A DNA stretch of 64,000 nucleotides from CALBZE01 sp036381255 (GTDB taxonomy: Bacteria; Gemmatimonadota; Gemmatimonadetes; Longimicrobiales; RSA9), in assembly GCA_036381255.1 (NCBI GenBank), contig DASVDG010000124.1, positions 1 to 64,000 on the forward strand, given 5' to 3'. Each line of letters starts with the position of its first letter. Position 1 is the stretch's first letter. The position numbers were made by a program, and so were the translations under genes. This document shows positions 43,624-52,346 of this stretch, in pieces. The notes below the pieces were generated by a model. That model was not told where the DNA came from, ran no database searches, and worked only from the letters and a program-made list of their open reading frames with translations.

Positions 43624-44988
43624 ATGTTTCGGAAAGTACTGATCGCCAACCGGGGCGAGATCGCATTGCGGGTCATCCGTGCCTGCCGGGAGCTGGGGAT
43701 CCGGACGGTCGCGGTGTACAGCGAGGCGGACCGGGAGAGTCTGCACGTCCGGTTCGCGGACGAGGACGTCTGCATCGGCCCGGCGCCGGCGCGGGACAGC
43801 TACCTGAACATCCCGCGGATCATCGCGGCGGCGGAGATCACGGGCGCGGACGCGATCCACCCGGGGTACGGCTTCCTGGCCGAGAACGCGGAGTTCGCGG
43901 AGATCTGCGAGCACTCGCAGATCGCGTTCATCGGGCCGACCGCGGAGCAGATCCGGCTGATGGGCGACAAGGCGGTGGCGCGCCGGACGATGGCGGAGCA
44001 GGGCGTGCCGACGGTGCCGGGGAGCGACGGCGCGATCGCCGATGTCGACGAGGCGGCGCGGGTCGCGGAGGAGATCGGCTTCCCGGTGCTGATCAAGGCG
44101 GCGGCGGGCGGCGGCGGCAAGGGGATGCGCATCGCCGCGGATCCGGAGACGTTCGCGAAGCAGTTCGTCGGCGCGCAACGCGAGGCGGAGGCGGCGTTCG
44201 GCGATCCGTCGGTCTACCTGGAGAAGTTCCTGGTCCGGCCGCGCCACATCGAGTTCCAGCTCCTGGGCGACGGGCACGGCCGGGTGGTCCACCTGGGCGA
44301 GCGGGAGTGTTCGATCCAGCGGCGGCATCAGAAGCTGCTGGAGGAAGCGCCGTCGCCGGTGATGACGCCGGAGCTGCGGGAGCGGATGGGCGAGGCGGCG
44401 GTGCGGGGCGCGGCCGCGATCGGCTACCGGTCGGCGGGGACGATCGAGTTCCTGGTCGACGAGGACGGCAGCTTCTACTTCATGGAGATGAACACCCGGA
44501 TCCAGGTGGAGCATCCGGTCACGGAGCTGGTGACGGGGATCGACCTGGTGAAGGAGCAGATCCGTGTGGCGGCCGGCGAGCCGATGGCGGTGCCGGACGG
44601 GCCGGTCGAGCTGCGCGGGCACGCGATCGAGTGCCGGATCAACGCGGAGGACCCGGCGCGGAACTTCGCGCCGAGCCCGGGCCGGATCGAGATCTTCCAC
44701 CCGCCGGGCGGGCCGGGGGTGCGGCTGGACACGCACGTCTACGCGGGGTACCACGTCCCGCCGCACTACGACTCGCTCCTCGCGAAGCTGCTGGTGCACG
44801 CGAACACGCGGCAGGAGGCGATCGCGCGCATGAAGCTGGCGCTCGAATCGTTCATCATCGAGGGCGTGCACACGACGATCCCGTTCCTGATCGAACTGCT
44901 GGATGATCCGGACTTCGTGGCGGGGACGATCGACACCAAGTTCCTCGACCGGCGGATGGCGGAGCGGGCGGCGGCGGCAGCATCGTGA
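43624..44988 (+). CDS. accC: Biotin carboxylase subunit of acetyl-CoA carboxylase
   Basis: ATP-grasp enzyme of 454 residues that carboxylates the biotin on AccB. Conserved start FRKVLIANRGEIALRVIRA, the Gly-rich ATP loop KAAAGGGGKGMR, HQKLLEEAPSP and EMNTRIQVEHPVTE are all present. Length is typical (about 450). Stop overlaps the comB-like start (GTGA), coupling them. Confidence 0.97.
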   Translation: MFRKVLIANRGEIALRVIRACRELGIRTVAVYSEADRESLHVRFADEDVCIGPAPARDSYLNIPRIIAAAEITGADAIHPGYGFLAENAEFAEICEHSQIAFIGPTAEQIRLMGDKAVARRTMAEQGVPTVPGSDGAIADVDEAARVAEEIGFPVLIKAAAGGGGKGMRIAADPETFAKQFVGAQREAEAAFGDPSVYLEKFLVRPRHIEFQLLGDGHGRVVHLGERECSIQRRHQKLLEEAPSPVMTPELRERMGEAAVRGAAAIGYRSAGTIEFLVDEDGSFYFMEMNTRIQVEHPVTELVTGIDLVKEQIRVAAGEPMAVPDGPVELRGHAIECRINAEDPARNFAPSPGRIEIFHPPGGPGVRLDTHVYAGYHVPPHYDSLLAKLLVHANTRQEAIARMKLALESFIIEGVHTTIPFLIELLDDPDFVAGTIDTKFLDRRMAERAAAAAS

Positions 44989-45704
44989 AGCTGGATGTGG
45001 CGTTCATGCCGCCCGAGCTGGCCGGGGTCGACCTGGGCGGCCGGGTGGCGGTGGTGCTCGACGTGCTGCGCGCGACGAGCACGGTGGTCGAGGCGTTGGC
45101 GAACGGCGCGCGGTCGGTCTCGCCGGTCGCGGGGATCGACGAGGCCGTGCGGGTGGCGCAAGGGATCGGCCGGGACCGGGCGTTGCTGTGCGGCGAACGG
45201 CGGTCGCTGCCGATCGAGGGGTTCGACCTCGGCAATTCGCCGCGGGAGTTCACCCGGGAGCGGGTCGAGGGGAAGCTGGTCGTGTTGACGACGACGAACG
45301 GGACGGGTGCGGTGCTTGCGAGTGCGGGCGCGCGCCGCGTCGTGATCGGCTCGTTCCTGAACCTGACGGCGGTGGCCGACGCGCTCGCCCGTGACGGCGG
45401 CCCGGTAGCGGTCGTCTGTGCCGGGCGGGAGCGGCGCTTCGCGCTGGAGGACGCGCTCGGCGCGGGGTTGCTGATCGCGCGGCTGGCGGAGCGTGCGGGC
45501 GTGGCGCTCGAGCTGAACGATGCCGGGCTGGCGGCGGCGGAGCTGGCGCGCCGCTACGGCGGCGATCTCGCGGCGGCGCTGGCGCGGACCGCCGCCGGCC
45601 GACAACTCGACGAGGCCGGTCTGGGGGAGGACGTGGGGTTCTGCGCGACGGTCGACCGCCACGCGGTGGTCCCGGAGCTCCACGACCGGCAGATCACCCT
45701 GTAG
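44985..45704 (+). CDS. ComB-like 2-phosphosulfolactate phosphatase family protein
   Basis: 239 residues of the ComB family, named for the archaeal coenzyme M enzyme that removes phosphate from 2-phosphosulfolactate. Motifs: VVLDVLRATSTVVEALANGA and TTTNGTGAV, both typical. Many bacteria without coenzyme M have this family, so the substrate here is unknown. It starts at GTG 44985 overlapping accC and precedes ftsK by 13 bases. Confidence 0.8.
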   Translation: MKLDVAFMPPELAGVDLGGRVAVVLDVLRATSTVVEALANGARSVSPVAGIDEAVRVAQGIGRDRALLCGERRSLPIEGFDLGNSPREFTRERVEGKLVVLTTTNGTGAVLASAGARRVVIGSFLNLTAVADALARDGGPVAVVCAGRERRFALEDALGAGLLIARLAERAGVALELNDAGLAAAELARRYGGDLAAALARTAAGRQLDEAGLGEDVGFCATVDRHAVVPELHDRQITL

Positions 45705-45717
45705 CGGGATCGCCGAC

Positions 45718-47955
45718 ATGTCCGAGAAGCAGAAACGCGAGCTGCTGGGACTGGCGCTCCTGGCGCTCGCGATCATCCTGGGTCTGAGTCTCGTGCCGAC
45801 GGCCGTGCTGGATGCGGCCAGCGCACGCGAATTCCCATCGGGCAACATCATGGGCGTGGCCGGCGCGCTGCTCGCGCGCTACGGCTATGCGTTCCTCGGC
45901 GTGGGCACGCCGCTGTTGCCGCTGTTCCCGCTCGTGGGCGGCGCGGTGTGTTTCGGCTGGATGCGGCGGTCGACCGGGATCCGCGTCTCCGCGCTCCTCG
46001 TGGGGCTGGCGGCGCTGCTGCCCACGGCGGCGTCGATCCTGACGCCGACCGCGGGCCCGGGGCTCGTCCCCGAGCGGGTGGCGGGGTGGCTCGGCCAGGT
46101 GCTCGGGCTGCCGCTGGTCGCGCTGCTCGGCGTGCTCGGCGCGGGGCTCGTCGTCTTTTTCGCGGCGTTCGCGCTGCCGATCGCGACGATCGGCTGGAAC
46201 CCGGCGCGGGCGGTGGTGCAGGGGGGGCGTCGCGCGACGGCGGGTTTGAAGGCGCGGCGCGCGCAGGGCGACGACGCGGTGGGTGCGGCGATCGAGTCGT
46301 CGGCGTTGATGCCGCCGGCGCCGGTGGTGGAGTCGCCGATCGAGGCGCGGGACGAGGCGCCGGGCGGGAAGCGCGGGAAGCGCGGCAAGCGGTCGCGTGG
46401 CAAGCAGGAAGTGGCCGTGCTGGACGATCCGGGCGATCCGGACTCGCCGGACACGCCGCCGCTGTCGCTGCTGTCCGAGCCGCCGCCGCGCGACGCGTCG
46501 CTGAGCGAGCAGCAGCTGGACCGCCTGGGCGAGGTGATGCTGGACACGCTGAAGACGTTCAAGGTCGAGGGCCAGGTCGTGGGGCGGACGACGGGGCCGG
46601 TCGTCACGCAGTACGAGTTCGTGCCGGCGCCGGGGATCAAGGTCAACCGGGTCGCCGCGCTGGACGCGGACCTCGCGCTGGCGCTGAAGGCGCCGAGCGT
46701 GCGCATCGTGGCGCCGATCCCGGGGAAGGGCGCGGTCGGCGTGGAGGTGCCGAATCCGACGCCGGAAGTCGTCTACCTGCGGGAGATCCTCGAGGCGCCG
46801 GCGTTCAGGCGGGCGCGCGGCCCGCTCCCGCTCGCGCTGGGCCGGGACCTGACGGGGATGCCGTACGTCGCGGACCTGGCGCGGATGCCGCACCTGCTGA
46901 TCGCGGGCGCGACGGGCTCGGGGAAGTCGGTGTGCATCAACACGGTGATCACGAGCCTGGTCTACCGTCACTCGCCGCAGACGCTGCGGCTGCTCATGAT
47001 CGACCCGAAGATGGTCGAGCTGAGCATGTACGGCGACCTGCCGCACCTGCGGCACCCGGTCGTGACGGATCCGAGCGACGCGGCGGTGGTCCTGAAGTGG
47101 GCGGTCCTCGAGATGGAGCGCCGCTACGCGCTGTTGTCGGAGAACGGCGTGCGCTCGTTGCCGGAGTTCAACCGTCGGGTCGCCGAGGGGAAGCCACTGC
47201 GGCTGCCGAAGGCGGACGGCGAGGAGGGCGATCCGGACCGGTGGATCTACCGGGACGGGCCGCTGCCGTACATCGTCGTCGTGGTCGACGAGCTGGCGGA
47301 CCTGATGATGGCGGTGCAGGCGGAGATCGAGCGGCCGCTGGCGCAGCTCGCGCAGAAGGCGCGGGCGATCGGGATTCACCTGATCGTGGCGACGCAGCGG
47401 CCGAGCGTGAACGTGATCACGGGGCTGATCAAGGCGAACTTCCCGTGCCGCATCGCGTTCCGCGTGAGCTCGAAGGTCGACTCGCGCACGATCATCGACC
47501 AGAACGGCGCGGACGCGCTGCTCGGCAACGGCGACATGCTGTTCCTGCCGCCGGGCACGTCGGACCCGGTCCGGATCCAGGGCGCGTACCTGGCGACGGA
47601 GGACACCGAGCGGCTGATGCAGTGGTACCGCGAGCGCGCGAAGGAGCGGCCGGAGCTGGAGGAGGACATCCTCGAGGTGGTCCGCGCGCACGAGGCCGAG
47701 GCGGCGGAGGACGCGCTGGATGCCGTCGACGAGGAGCGCGACGCGTACTTCCGCCAGGCCGCCGAGGTCTGCATCCAGTTCCAGCAGGGCTCGACGTCGC
47801 TGCTGCAGCGCCGGCTCCGGATCGGCTACGGCCGTGCGGCGCGCATCATCGACCAGCTGCACAACGCCGGAGTGCTCGGGCCGCCGGATGGGTCGAAGCC
47901 GCGGGAAGTCCTGGTCGGGCTGGAGTCGCTGGACCACATCTGCGGGGGCGAGTAG
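45718..47955 (+). CDS. ftsK: DNA translocase FtsK
   Basis: Chromosome-segregation motor at the septum, 745 residues. Four or so N-terminal membrane segments (residues 10-180), a basic linker (RGKRGKRSRGKQ-like), then the RecA-like motor: Walker A GATGSGKSV, Walker B VVVDELADLMM, and the sensor ATQRPSVNVITG. The C-terminal gamma winged-helix domain (STSLLQRRLRIGYGRAARI) reads polar KOPS-type sequences in other bacteria. A hairpin array with polar G-rich separators begins 4 bases after the stop. Start ATG 45718. Confidence 0.96.
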   Translation: MSEKQKRELLGLALLALAIILGLSLVPTAVLDAASAREFPSGNIMGVAGALLARYGYAFLGVGTPLLPLFPLVGGAVCFGWMRRSTGIRVSALLVGLAALLPTAASILTPTAGPGLVPERVAGWLGQVLGLPLVALLGVLGAGLVVFFAAFALPIATIGWNPARAVVQGGRRATAGLKARRAQGDDAVGAAIESSALMPPAPVVESPIEARDEAPGGKRGKRGKRSRGKQEVAVLDDPGDPDSPDTPPLSLLSEPPPRDASLSEQQLDRLGEVMLDTLKTFKVEGQVVGRTTGPVVTQYEFVPAPGIKVNRVAALDADLALALKAPSVRIVAPIPGKGAVGVEVPNPTPEVVYLREILEAPAFRRARGPLPLALGRDLTGMPYVADLARMPHLLIAGATGSGKSVCINTVITSLVYRHSPQTLRLLMIDPKMVELSMYGDLPHLRHPVVTDPSDAAVVLKWAVLEMERRYALLSENGVRSLPEFNRRVAEGKPLRLPKADGEEGDPDRWIYRDGPLPYIVVVVDELADLMMAVQAEIERPLAQLAQKARAIGIHLIVATQRPSVNVITGLIKANFPCRIAFRVSSKVDSRTIIDQNGADALLGNGDMLFLPPGTSDPVRIQGAYLATEDTERLMQWYRERAKERPELEEDILEVVRAHEAEAAEDALDAVDEERDAYFRQAAEVCIQFQQGSTSLLQRRLRIGYGRAARIIDQLHNAGVLGPPDGSKPREVLVGLESLDHICGGE

Positions 47956-47959
47956 GGGC

Positions 47960-48193
47960 GGCGCGCGCTGCGCGCGCGCCGGGAGCCGGCGGCCGGGCGG
48001 CCGCCGGGGAGCGGCGCCGGTGGCGCCGGGAGCGCGCCCTGGCGGCCGCGGGAGCGCCGGCCTGGCGGCCGGCGGGAGCGCCGGCCGCCAGGCCGGGACG
48101 GACCCGGGCGGGTCCGGGGGCGGGCGCTGCGCGCCCGGGGGCGCGGCCGGAGGCCGCGGGGGCGGCGGCTGCACGGTGTGCAGCGCCGGGGGT
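47960..48193 (+). repeat. Iterated hairpin array B (ten units)
   Basis: Ten consecutive stem-loops right after ftsK. Stems (bp) at 47960-47980 (9), 47987-48006 (8), 48013-48027 (6), 48034-48049 (6 with one mismatch), 48056-48073 (7), 48081-48096 (6), 48100-48115 (6), 48122-48136 with GGGCGC/GCGCCC (6), 48143-48157 (6) and 48164-48187 (7 plus 3). Loops are 3-4 nt, often TGC. Each of the first five is followed by GGGAGC, the sixth by GGGAC (first two G also pairable), the next three by GGGGGC, the last by GGGGGT. Only about 20 A/T in 230 bases. Stem sequences vary while pairing is kept. Confidence 0.85.
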
Positions 48194-48311
48194 GGCGTCG
48201 GTGTGCCCGGGGGGTTGGAGGGAGGGGAGCGGGGGAACGTCGGTTCCGGAGGCCGTGTAGGAGCACGGAGCCGGAGCTTTTCTTTTTCCGGAACCCTTTC
48301 CGTTGGTAGTG
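48194..48311 (+). other. Intergenic tail before lolA-like gene with inverted repeat
   Basis: No gene. GGTTCCGGA (48242-48250) and TCCGGAACC (48287-48295) form a 9 bp inverted repeat with a smaller hairpin inside (CCGTG at 48253-48257, CACGG at 48264-48268). A run CTTTTCTTTTT lies before the right arm; the structure may end transcription from the array side or shape the lolA-like leader. No clear promoter hexamers. Confidence 0.35.
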
Positions 48312-49373
48312 ATGCAGAAGATCCTGATCGGGGCGGTCACGGTGGTGATCGGGGGCGCGGTCGCGCTCGGAGTGCGCAATGCGGTGGTGGAGCGGCCGGC
48401 GAGTGCGGCCGGCGCGACTGCCGTCGAGTCGGTGCCGCCGGCCGGCGCGATGGCGCCGGCGGCGATGGCTTCGCCGGGCGTGGCGGAGGCGGCGGGCGGG
48501 GCGTCGGAGCCCGGTGCGGGCGCGTCGCGCGCGTCGGGGGGCGCGTCGGCCGGCGATCCGAGCGGCTCGGGCCGCGCTGCGGGCCGGGACGCGCCCACGT
48601 CGTCCGTAGCGGTAGACGCTACGCGGTCGGGCGGCTCCGATGGCGCGGCGAGCGGCACTGCGGGGCGCGCGGGCCGGATGGGCGCGAGCGCATCGATGGG
48701 GGGCGGTGCCGGGGCGGGCGTGTCCGCAGCGGCCGTCTCCGGGGCGACGGAGCCGGCGGCGCGCGACCGTGAGGCGCAGGATCCGGATGCGGAGACGGTA
48801 CTGCGTCGTGCGTCGGCGGCGTACGAGGCGGTCCGTTCGCTTCGGGCGGAGTTCGTGCAGACGGCGAAGAACCCGTTGCTCGGGAGCGAGGTGACGAGCC
48901 GGGGCACGCTGTACCAGCGTCGGCCGGACCGGTTCCTGATGAAGTTCAGCGAGCCGGCGGGCGACGTGATCGTGAGCGACGGCTCGTCGATCTGGATCTA
49001 CTACCCGAGCGTGGAGGAGGACCAGGTGATCCGGGCGCCGGTCGGCGCGGCGGGCGCGGGTGGCGCGGACCTCCAGGCGCAGTTCCTCGGCGACCCGCTC
49101 GAGCGCTTCACGCCGCGGCTCGAGGGGACGGAGCCCGTGAACGGGCGTCGGGCGTACGTGCTCCTGCTGACGCCGCGCGTCGCGACGGGCTACCGGTCGC
49201 TCAAGGTGTGGATCGATGCAGAGGACTACCTGGTGCGCCGCTTCGAGATGGTGGAGGACAGCGGCGTGAGGCGGCACATCGAGCTGGAGCGGCTGGAGCT
49301 CAACCCGTCGATCCCGGATTCCCTGTTCCGCTTCGCGCCGCCCGACGGCGTGCGCATCGTCGAGCGCGGCTGA
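48312..49373 (+). CDS. lolA: LolA-like outer-membrane lipoprotein carrier, membrane-anchored
   Basis: 353 residues. An N-terminal hydrophobic segment (ILIGAVTVVIGGAVALGV) is followed by about 130 residues of Ala/Gly/Ser/Pro low complexity and then a LolA-type half-barrel: RRASAAYEAVRSLRAEFVQ, GTLYQRRPDRFLMKFSEP, GDVIVSDGSSIWIYYP. LolA shuttles lipoproteins across the periplasm; classical LolA is soluble and about 180 residues, so here the protein may be tethered with a long flexible arm. The segment could instead be a cleaved signal. ATG 48312 chosen; TTG 48303 is in frame. An intrinsic terminator overlaps the next promoter. Confidence 0.75.
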   Translation: MQKILIGAVTVVIGGAVALGVRNAVVERPASAAGATAVESVPPAGAMAPAAMASPGVAEAAGGASEPGAGASRASGGASAGDPSGSGRAAGRDAPTSSVAVDATRSGGSDGAASGTAGRAGRMGASASMGGGAGAGVSAAAVSGATEPAARDREAQDPDAETVLRRASAAYEAVRSLRAEFVQTAKNPLLGSEVTSRGTLYQRRPDRFLMKFSEPAGDVIVSDGSSIWIYYPSVEEDQVIRAPVGAAGAGGADLQAQFLGDPLERFTPRLEGTEPVNGRRAYVLLLTPRVATGYRSLKVWIDAEDYLVRRFEMVEDSGVRRHIELERLELNPSIPDSLFRFAPPDGVRIVERG

Positions 49374-49410
49374 GCCGCGGAACGTCGCGGAAGCACGCGC
49401 GGCCGTTCCG

Positions 49411-49439
49411 TTGAACCGACTCCGCAGGCCCGGTATATT
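49411..49439 (+). promoter_or_regulatory. rimO promoter embedded in a terminator
   Basis: -35 TTGAAC (49411-49416), 17 bp spacer, -10 TATATT (49434-49439). The -10 is the loop of a terminator hairpin. Predicted start near 49446; rimO ATG at 49476. Confidence 0.7.
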
Positions 49440-49457
49440 GCCCGGCCTGCGGTTTTT
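49422..49457 (+). terminator. Intrinsic terminator of the lolA-like gene
   Basis: 9 bp perfect stem CCGCAGGCC (49422-49430) with GGCCTGCGG (49444-49452), two more G-C pairs inside past one mismatch, a 7 nt loop TATATTG, and TTTTT at 49453-49457. 48 bases after the lolA-like stop. Confidence 0.75.
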
Positions 49458-49475
49458 CACGAATGGCGCAATCGG

Positions 49476-51044
49476 ATGAATCGAGTCGAAAAGACGGGTC
49501 GCCAGGAGCTGCCGGTGCTCTCGAACCGGCCGTCGCCGCCGGTGCCGGGCGGCGGCGCGGCGGGGCCGCGCATCGGGCTGGTCACGCTCGGCTGCGACAA
49601 GAACACGGTGGACAGCGAGCGGATCCTCGGCGGGCTGGTCGGCGCCGGCGCGCGCGTGTCGGACGACGTCGACGGCGTGGACGTCGTCGTCGTCAACACG
49701 TGCGGCTTCATCGAGATGGCCAAGGAGGAGTCGATCGAGGCGATCCTGGAGGCCGTCCGGTTGAAGGACGAGGGCCGAACGCGCGCGGTCGTCGCGATGG
49801 GGTGCCTCGTGCAGCGCTACAAGGACGAGCTTGCGGCGGAGATCCCGGAGGTCGATCTGTTCCTCGGGCTCACCGAGGCCGACCGACTGATCCCGGAACT
49901 GCAGGCGCGCGGGCTGCTCGAGGTGCCGCCGCCGGACTTCGTGCCGACCATGGAGCGTCCGCTCCGCGTCCTCACGACCGCCACGCCGCACACGTCGTTC
50001 CTGAAGATCAGCGAGGGTTGCGACCATTCGTGCGCGTTCTGCGCGATCCCGCTCATGCGCGGGAGGCACCGCTCGACGCCGATCGAGCTGCTGGTCCGCG
50101 AGGCGCGGGAGCTCGAGGCGGCGGGCGTCGTCGAGCTGAACCTCGTCAGCCAGGACACGACGTGGTACGGGCGGGACTGGGTCCGGACGGGCGTGCCGTC
50201 GGGCGCGACCGAATCGTACTTCGTGGGGAGGCCGTTCGGTCGAGAGGGGGCGGCGGAGCGGGGGCGGCGGTCCCCCGCGACCGCGCTCGCGCGGGGCGAG
50301 GGGGTGGGGAGCGACGGCGCGGGCGACGTGCTCTCGCGGTACGGGGCGTTGCCGGCGCTGCTCCGGGCGCTGCTGGATGAGACGGAGATCCCGTGGTTCC
50401 GGCTGTTCTACATGTACCCGTCGGGGATCCGCCCGGAGCTGGTCGAGCAGATCGCGGCGGAGAAGCGGATCCTGCCGTACCTGGACATGCCGATCCAGCA
50501 CGGGGCGGACTCGGTGCTGAAGCGGATGCGGCGGCCGGAGCGTCAGGAGACGATCCGGGAGCGCGTGCGGTGGCTGCGGGAGGCGATCCCGGGGCTGGTG
50601 CTGCGCACGACGGTGATCGTGGGGTTCCCGGGGGAGACGGACGAGGAGTTCGAGACGCTGCTCGAGCTGCTGGAGGAGATTCGATTCGACCGGGTCGGCG
50701 CGTTCGCGTACTCGGTCGAGGAGGGGACGCCGGCGGCGGCGATGCCGGGCGCGGTGCCGGAGGCGGTGCGCCGCGAGCGGCTGGAGCGGCTGTTCGACGT
50801 GCAGCGCGCGATCACGCTCGAGAAGAACGAGGCGTGGATCGGCCGGGAGGTCGACGTGCTGGTCGACCGGGCGGCGGACGAGGACGGGCCGGCGGTCGGC
50901 CGGACGGTGGGGCAGGCGTACGACGTGGATGGCGTGGTGCACCTGCTCGGCGGCGGGGCGGCGGTGCCCGGTCGCTTCGTTCGGGCGCGGATCACGGATG
51001 TGGACGAGGACGACCTGATGGGGGAGATCGTCGGCGATGCCTGA
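49476..51044 (+). CDS. rimO: Ribosomal protein S12 methylthiotransferase RimO
   Basis: Radical-SAM methylthiotransferase that modifies an Asp of ribosomal protein S12. 522 residues: N-terminal UPF0004 domain (IGLVTLGCDKNTVDSE, VVNTCGFIEMAKEES), radical-SAM cluster Cys182, Cys186, Cys189 (CDHSCAFC) and a C-terminal TRAM domain. VTLGCDKN and the Cys pattern favour RimO over MiaB. A Gly/Arg-rich insertion of about 50 residues follows QDTTWYGRDW, making it 70 or so longer than usual. Its last 8 bases overlap hemL. Confidence 0.93.
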   Translation: MNRVEKTGRQELPVLSNRPSPPVPGGGAAGPRIGLVTLGCDKNTVDSERILGGLVGAGARVSDDVDGVDVVVVNTCGFIEMAKEESIEAILEAVRLKDEGRTRAVVAMGCLVQRYKDELAAEIPEVDLFLGLTEADRLIPELQARGLLEVPPPDFVPTMERPLRVLTTATPHTSFLKISEGCDHSCAFCAIPLMRGRHRSTPIELLVREARELEAAGVVELNLVSQDTTWYGRDWVRTGVPSGATESYFVGRPFGREGAAERGRRSPATALARGEGVGSDGAGDVLSRYGALPALLRALLDETEIPWFRLFYMYPSGIRPELVEQIAAEKRILPYLDMPIQHGADSVLKRMRRPERQETIRERVRWLREAIPGLVLRTTVIVGFPGETDEEFETLLELLEEIRFDRVGAFAYSVEEGTPAAAMPGAVPEAVRRERLERLFDVQRAITLEKNEAWIGREVDVLVDRAADEDGPAVGRTVGQAYDVDGVVHLLGGGAAVPGRFVRARITDVDEDDLMGEIVGDA

Positions 51045-52338
51045 GGTTGCGGTCGATACGGAGAGCGCCCGCCTGTACGCGCGGGCGCAGGAGCTGATCC
51101 CGGGCGGCGTGAACTCGCCGGTGCGGGCGTTCCGCGCGGTGGGCGGCGCGCCGTTCTTCGTGGAGCGCGGCGCGGGCGCGCGGCTCGTGGACGCGGACGG
51201 GCGCGAGCTGCTCGATTACGTCATGAGCTGGGGCGCGCTCATGCTCGGGCACGCGCACCCGTCGATCACGGGCGCGCTGGAGCGGGCGGTGGTCCGGGGG
51301 ACGAGCTTCGGCGCGCCGTGCGCGGCCGAGGTCGCGCTGGCGGAGCGGGTCGTCGAGATCCTGCCGTCCGTCGAGATGGTGCGTTTCGTCAACAGCGGGA
51401 CCGAGGCGACGATGGCGGCGGTGCGGCTGGCGCGTGGCGCGACGGGCCGCGACCTCGTCGTCAAGTTCACGGGGTGCTACCACGGCCACGGCGACAGCTT
51501 CCTGGTGCAGGCCGGGAGCGGGGTGGCGACGCTGGGCCTGCCGAACTCGCCCGGCGTGCCGGCGCCGCTCGCGGCGCTGACGCTTACGGCGCCGTACAAC
51601 GACCTGTCCGCCGTGGAGGAGTTGTTCCGCGTCCACGGCGAGCGGATCGCCTGCGTGATCCTCGAGCCGGTCGTCGGGAACGCAGGGCTGATCGCGCCGG
51701 CGGCCGGGTTCCTCGAAGGCCTGCGGCGCGTGACGCGGGAGGCGGGCGCGCTGCTGATCTTCGACGAGGTGATGACGGGGTTCCGCGTGGCGCGGGGCGG
51801 TGCGCAGGAGCGCTACGGCATCGAGCCGGACCTCACGACGCTGGGGAAGGTGATCGGCGGCGGGCTACCGGTCGGCGCGTACGGCGGGCGGCGCGATCTC
51901 ATGGAGCAGGTCGCGCCGGCGGGCCCGATCTACCAGGCCGGCACGCTGTCGGGGAACCCGCTGGCGATGGCGGCGGGGCTGGCGCAGCTCGACGAGCTGC
52001 GGGACGCCGGGACGTACGCCGCACTGGAGCGCCGCGGCCGGGTGCTCGTGGACGGGATCCTGGACGCGGCGCGCGAGCTGGGCGTCCCCGCGACCGGCGA
52101 CGCGTTCGGCGGGATGTGGGGCGTGCACTTCGTAGAGGGGCCGGTCCGCAGCTTCGAGGACGCGAAGCGTGCGGACGCCGCGCTGTTCGGCCGCTATTTC
52201 CAGGCGGCGCTGCGGCGCGGCGTGTTCCTGCCGCCGTCGGCGTTCGAGGCGTGCTTCCTCTCGACGGCGCACACGGACGACGACGTCGCGTTCACGGTGG
52301 AAGCGCTTCGCGCGGCGCTCCGCGAGGCGGTGGGGTGA
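51037..52338 (+). CDS. hemL: Glutamate-1-semialdehyde 2,1-aminomutase
   Basis: PLP enzyme turning glutamate-1-semialdehyde, made by HemA, into 5-aminolevulinate, used by HemB. 433 residues. The PLP lysine is Lys271 in TTLGKVIGGGLPVGA; family motifs PGGVNSPVRAF, FVNSGTEATM, YHGHGDSFL and LIFDEVMTGFR are all present. It starts inside rimO (8-base overlap), so both are coupled. Stop overlaps a GTG upstream of the SpoIID-like gene. Confidence 0.96.
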   Translation: MPEVAVDTESARLYARAQELIPGGVNSPVRAFRAVGGAPFFVERGAGARLVDADGRELLDYVMSWGALMLGHAHPSITGALERAVVRGTSFGAPCAAEVALAERVVEILPSVEMVRFVNSGTEATMAAVRLARGATGRDLVVKFTGCYHGHGDSFLVQAGSGVATLGLPNSPGVPAPLAALTLTAPYNDLSAVEELFRVHGERIACVILEPVVGNAGLIAPAAGFLEGLRRVTREAGALLIFDEVMTGFRVARGGAQERYGIEPDLTTLGKVIGGGLPVGAYGGRRDLMEQVAPAGPIYQAGTLSGNPLAMAAGLAQLDELRDAGTYAALERRGRVLVDGILDAARELGVPATGDAFGGMWGVHFVEGPVRSFEDAKRADAALFGRYFQAALRRGVFLPPSAFEACFLSTAHTDDDVAFTVEALRAALREAVG

Positions 52339-52346
52339 GGGGGCGC

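Noticed and set aside
47956..48193. Coding sequence inside array B
   Set aside because: Open frames exist on both strands but encode Gly/Ala/Arg-rich peptides without homology, and unit lengths (20-30 bases) do not keep frame.
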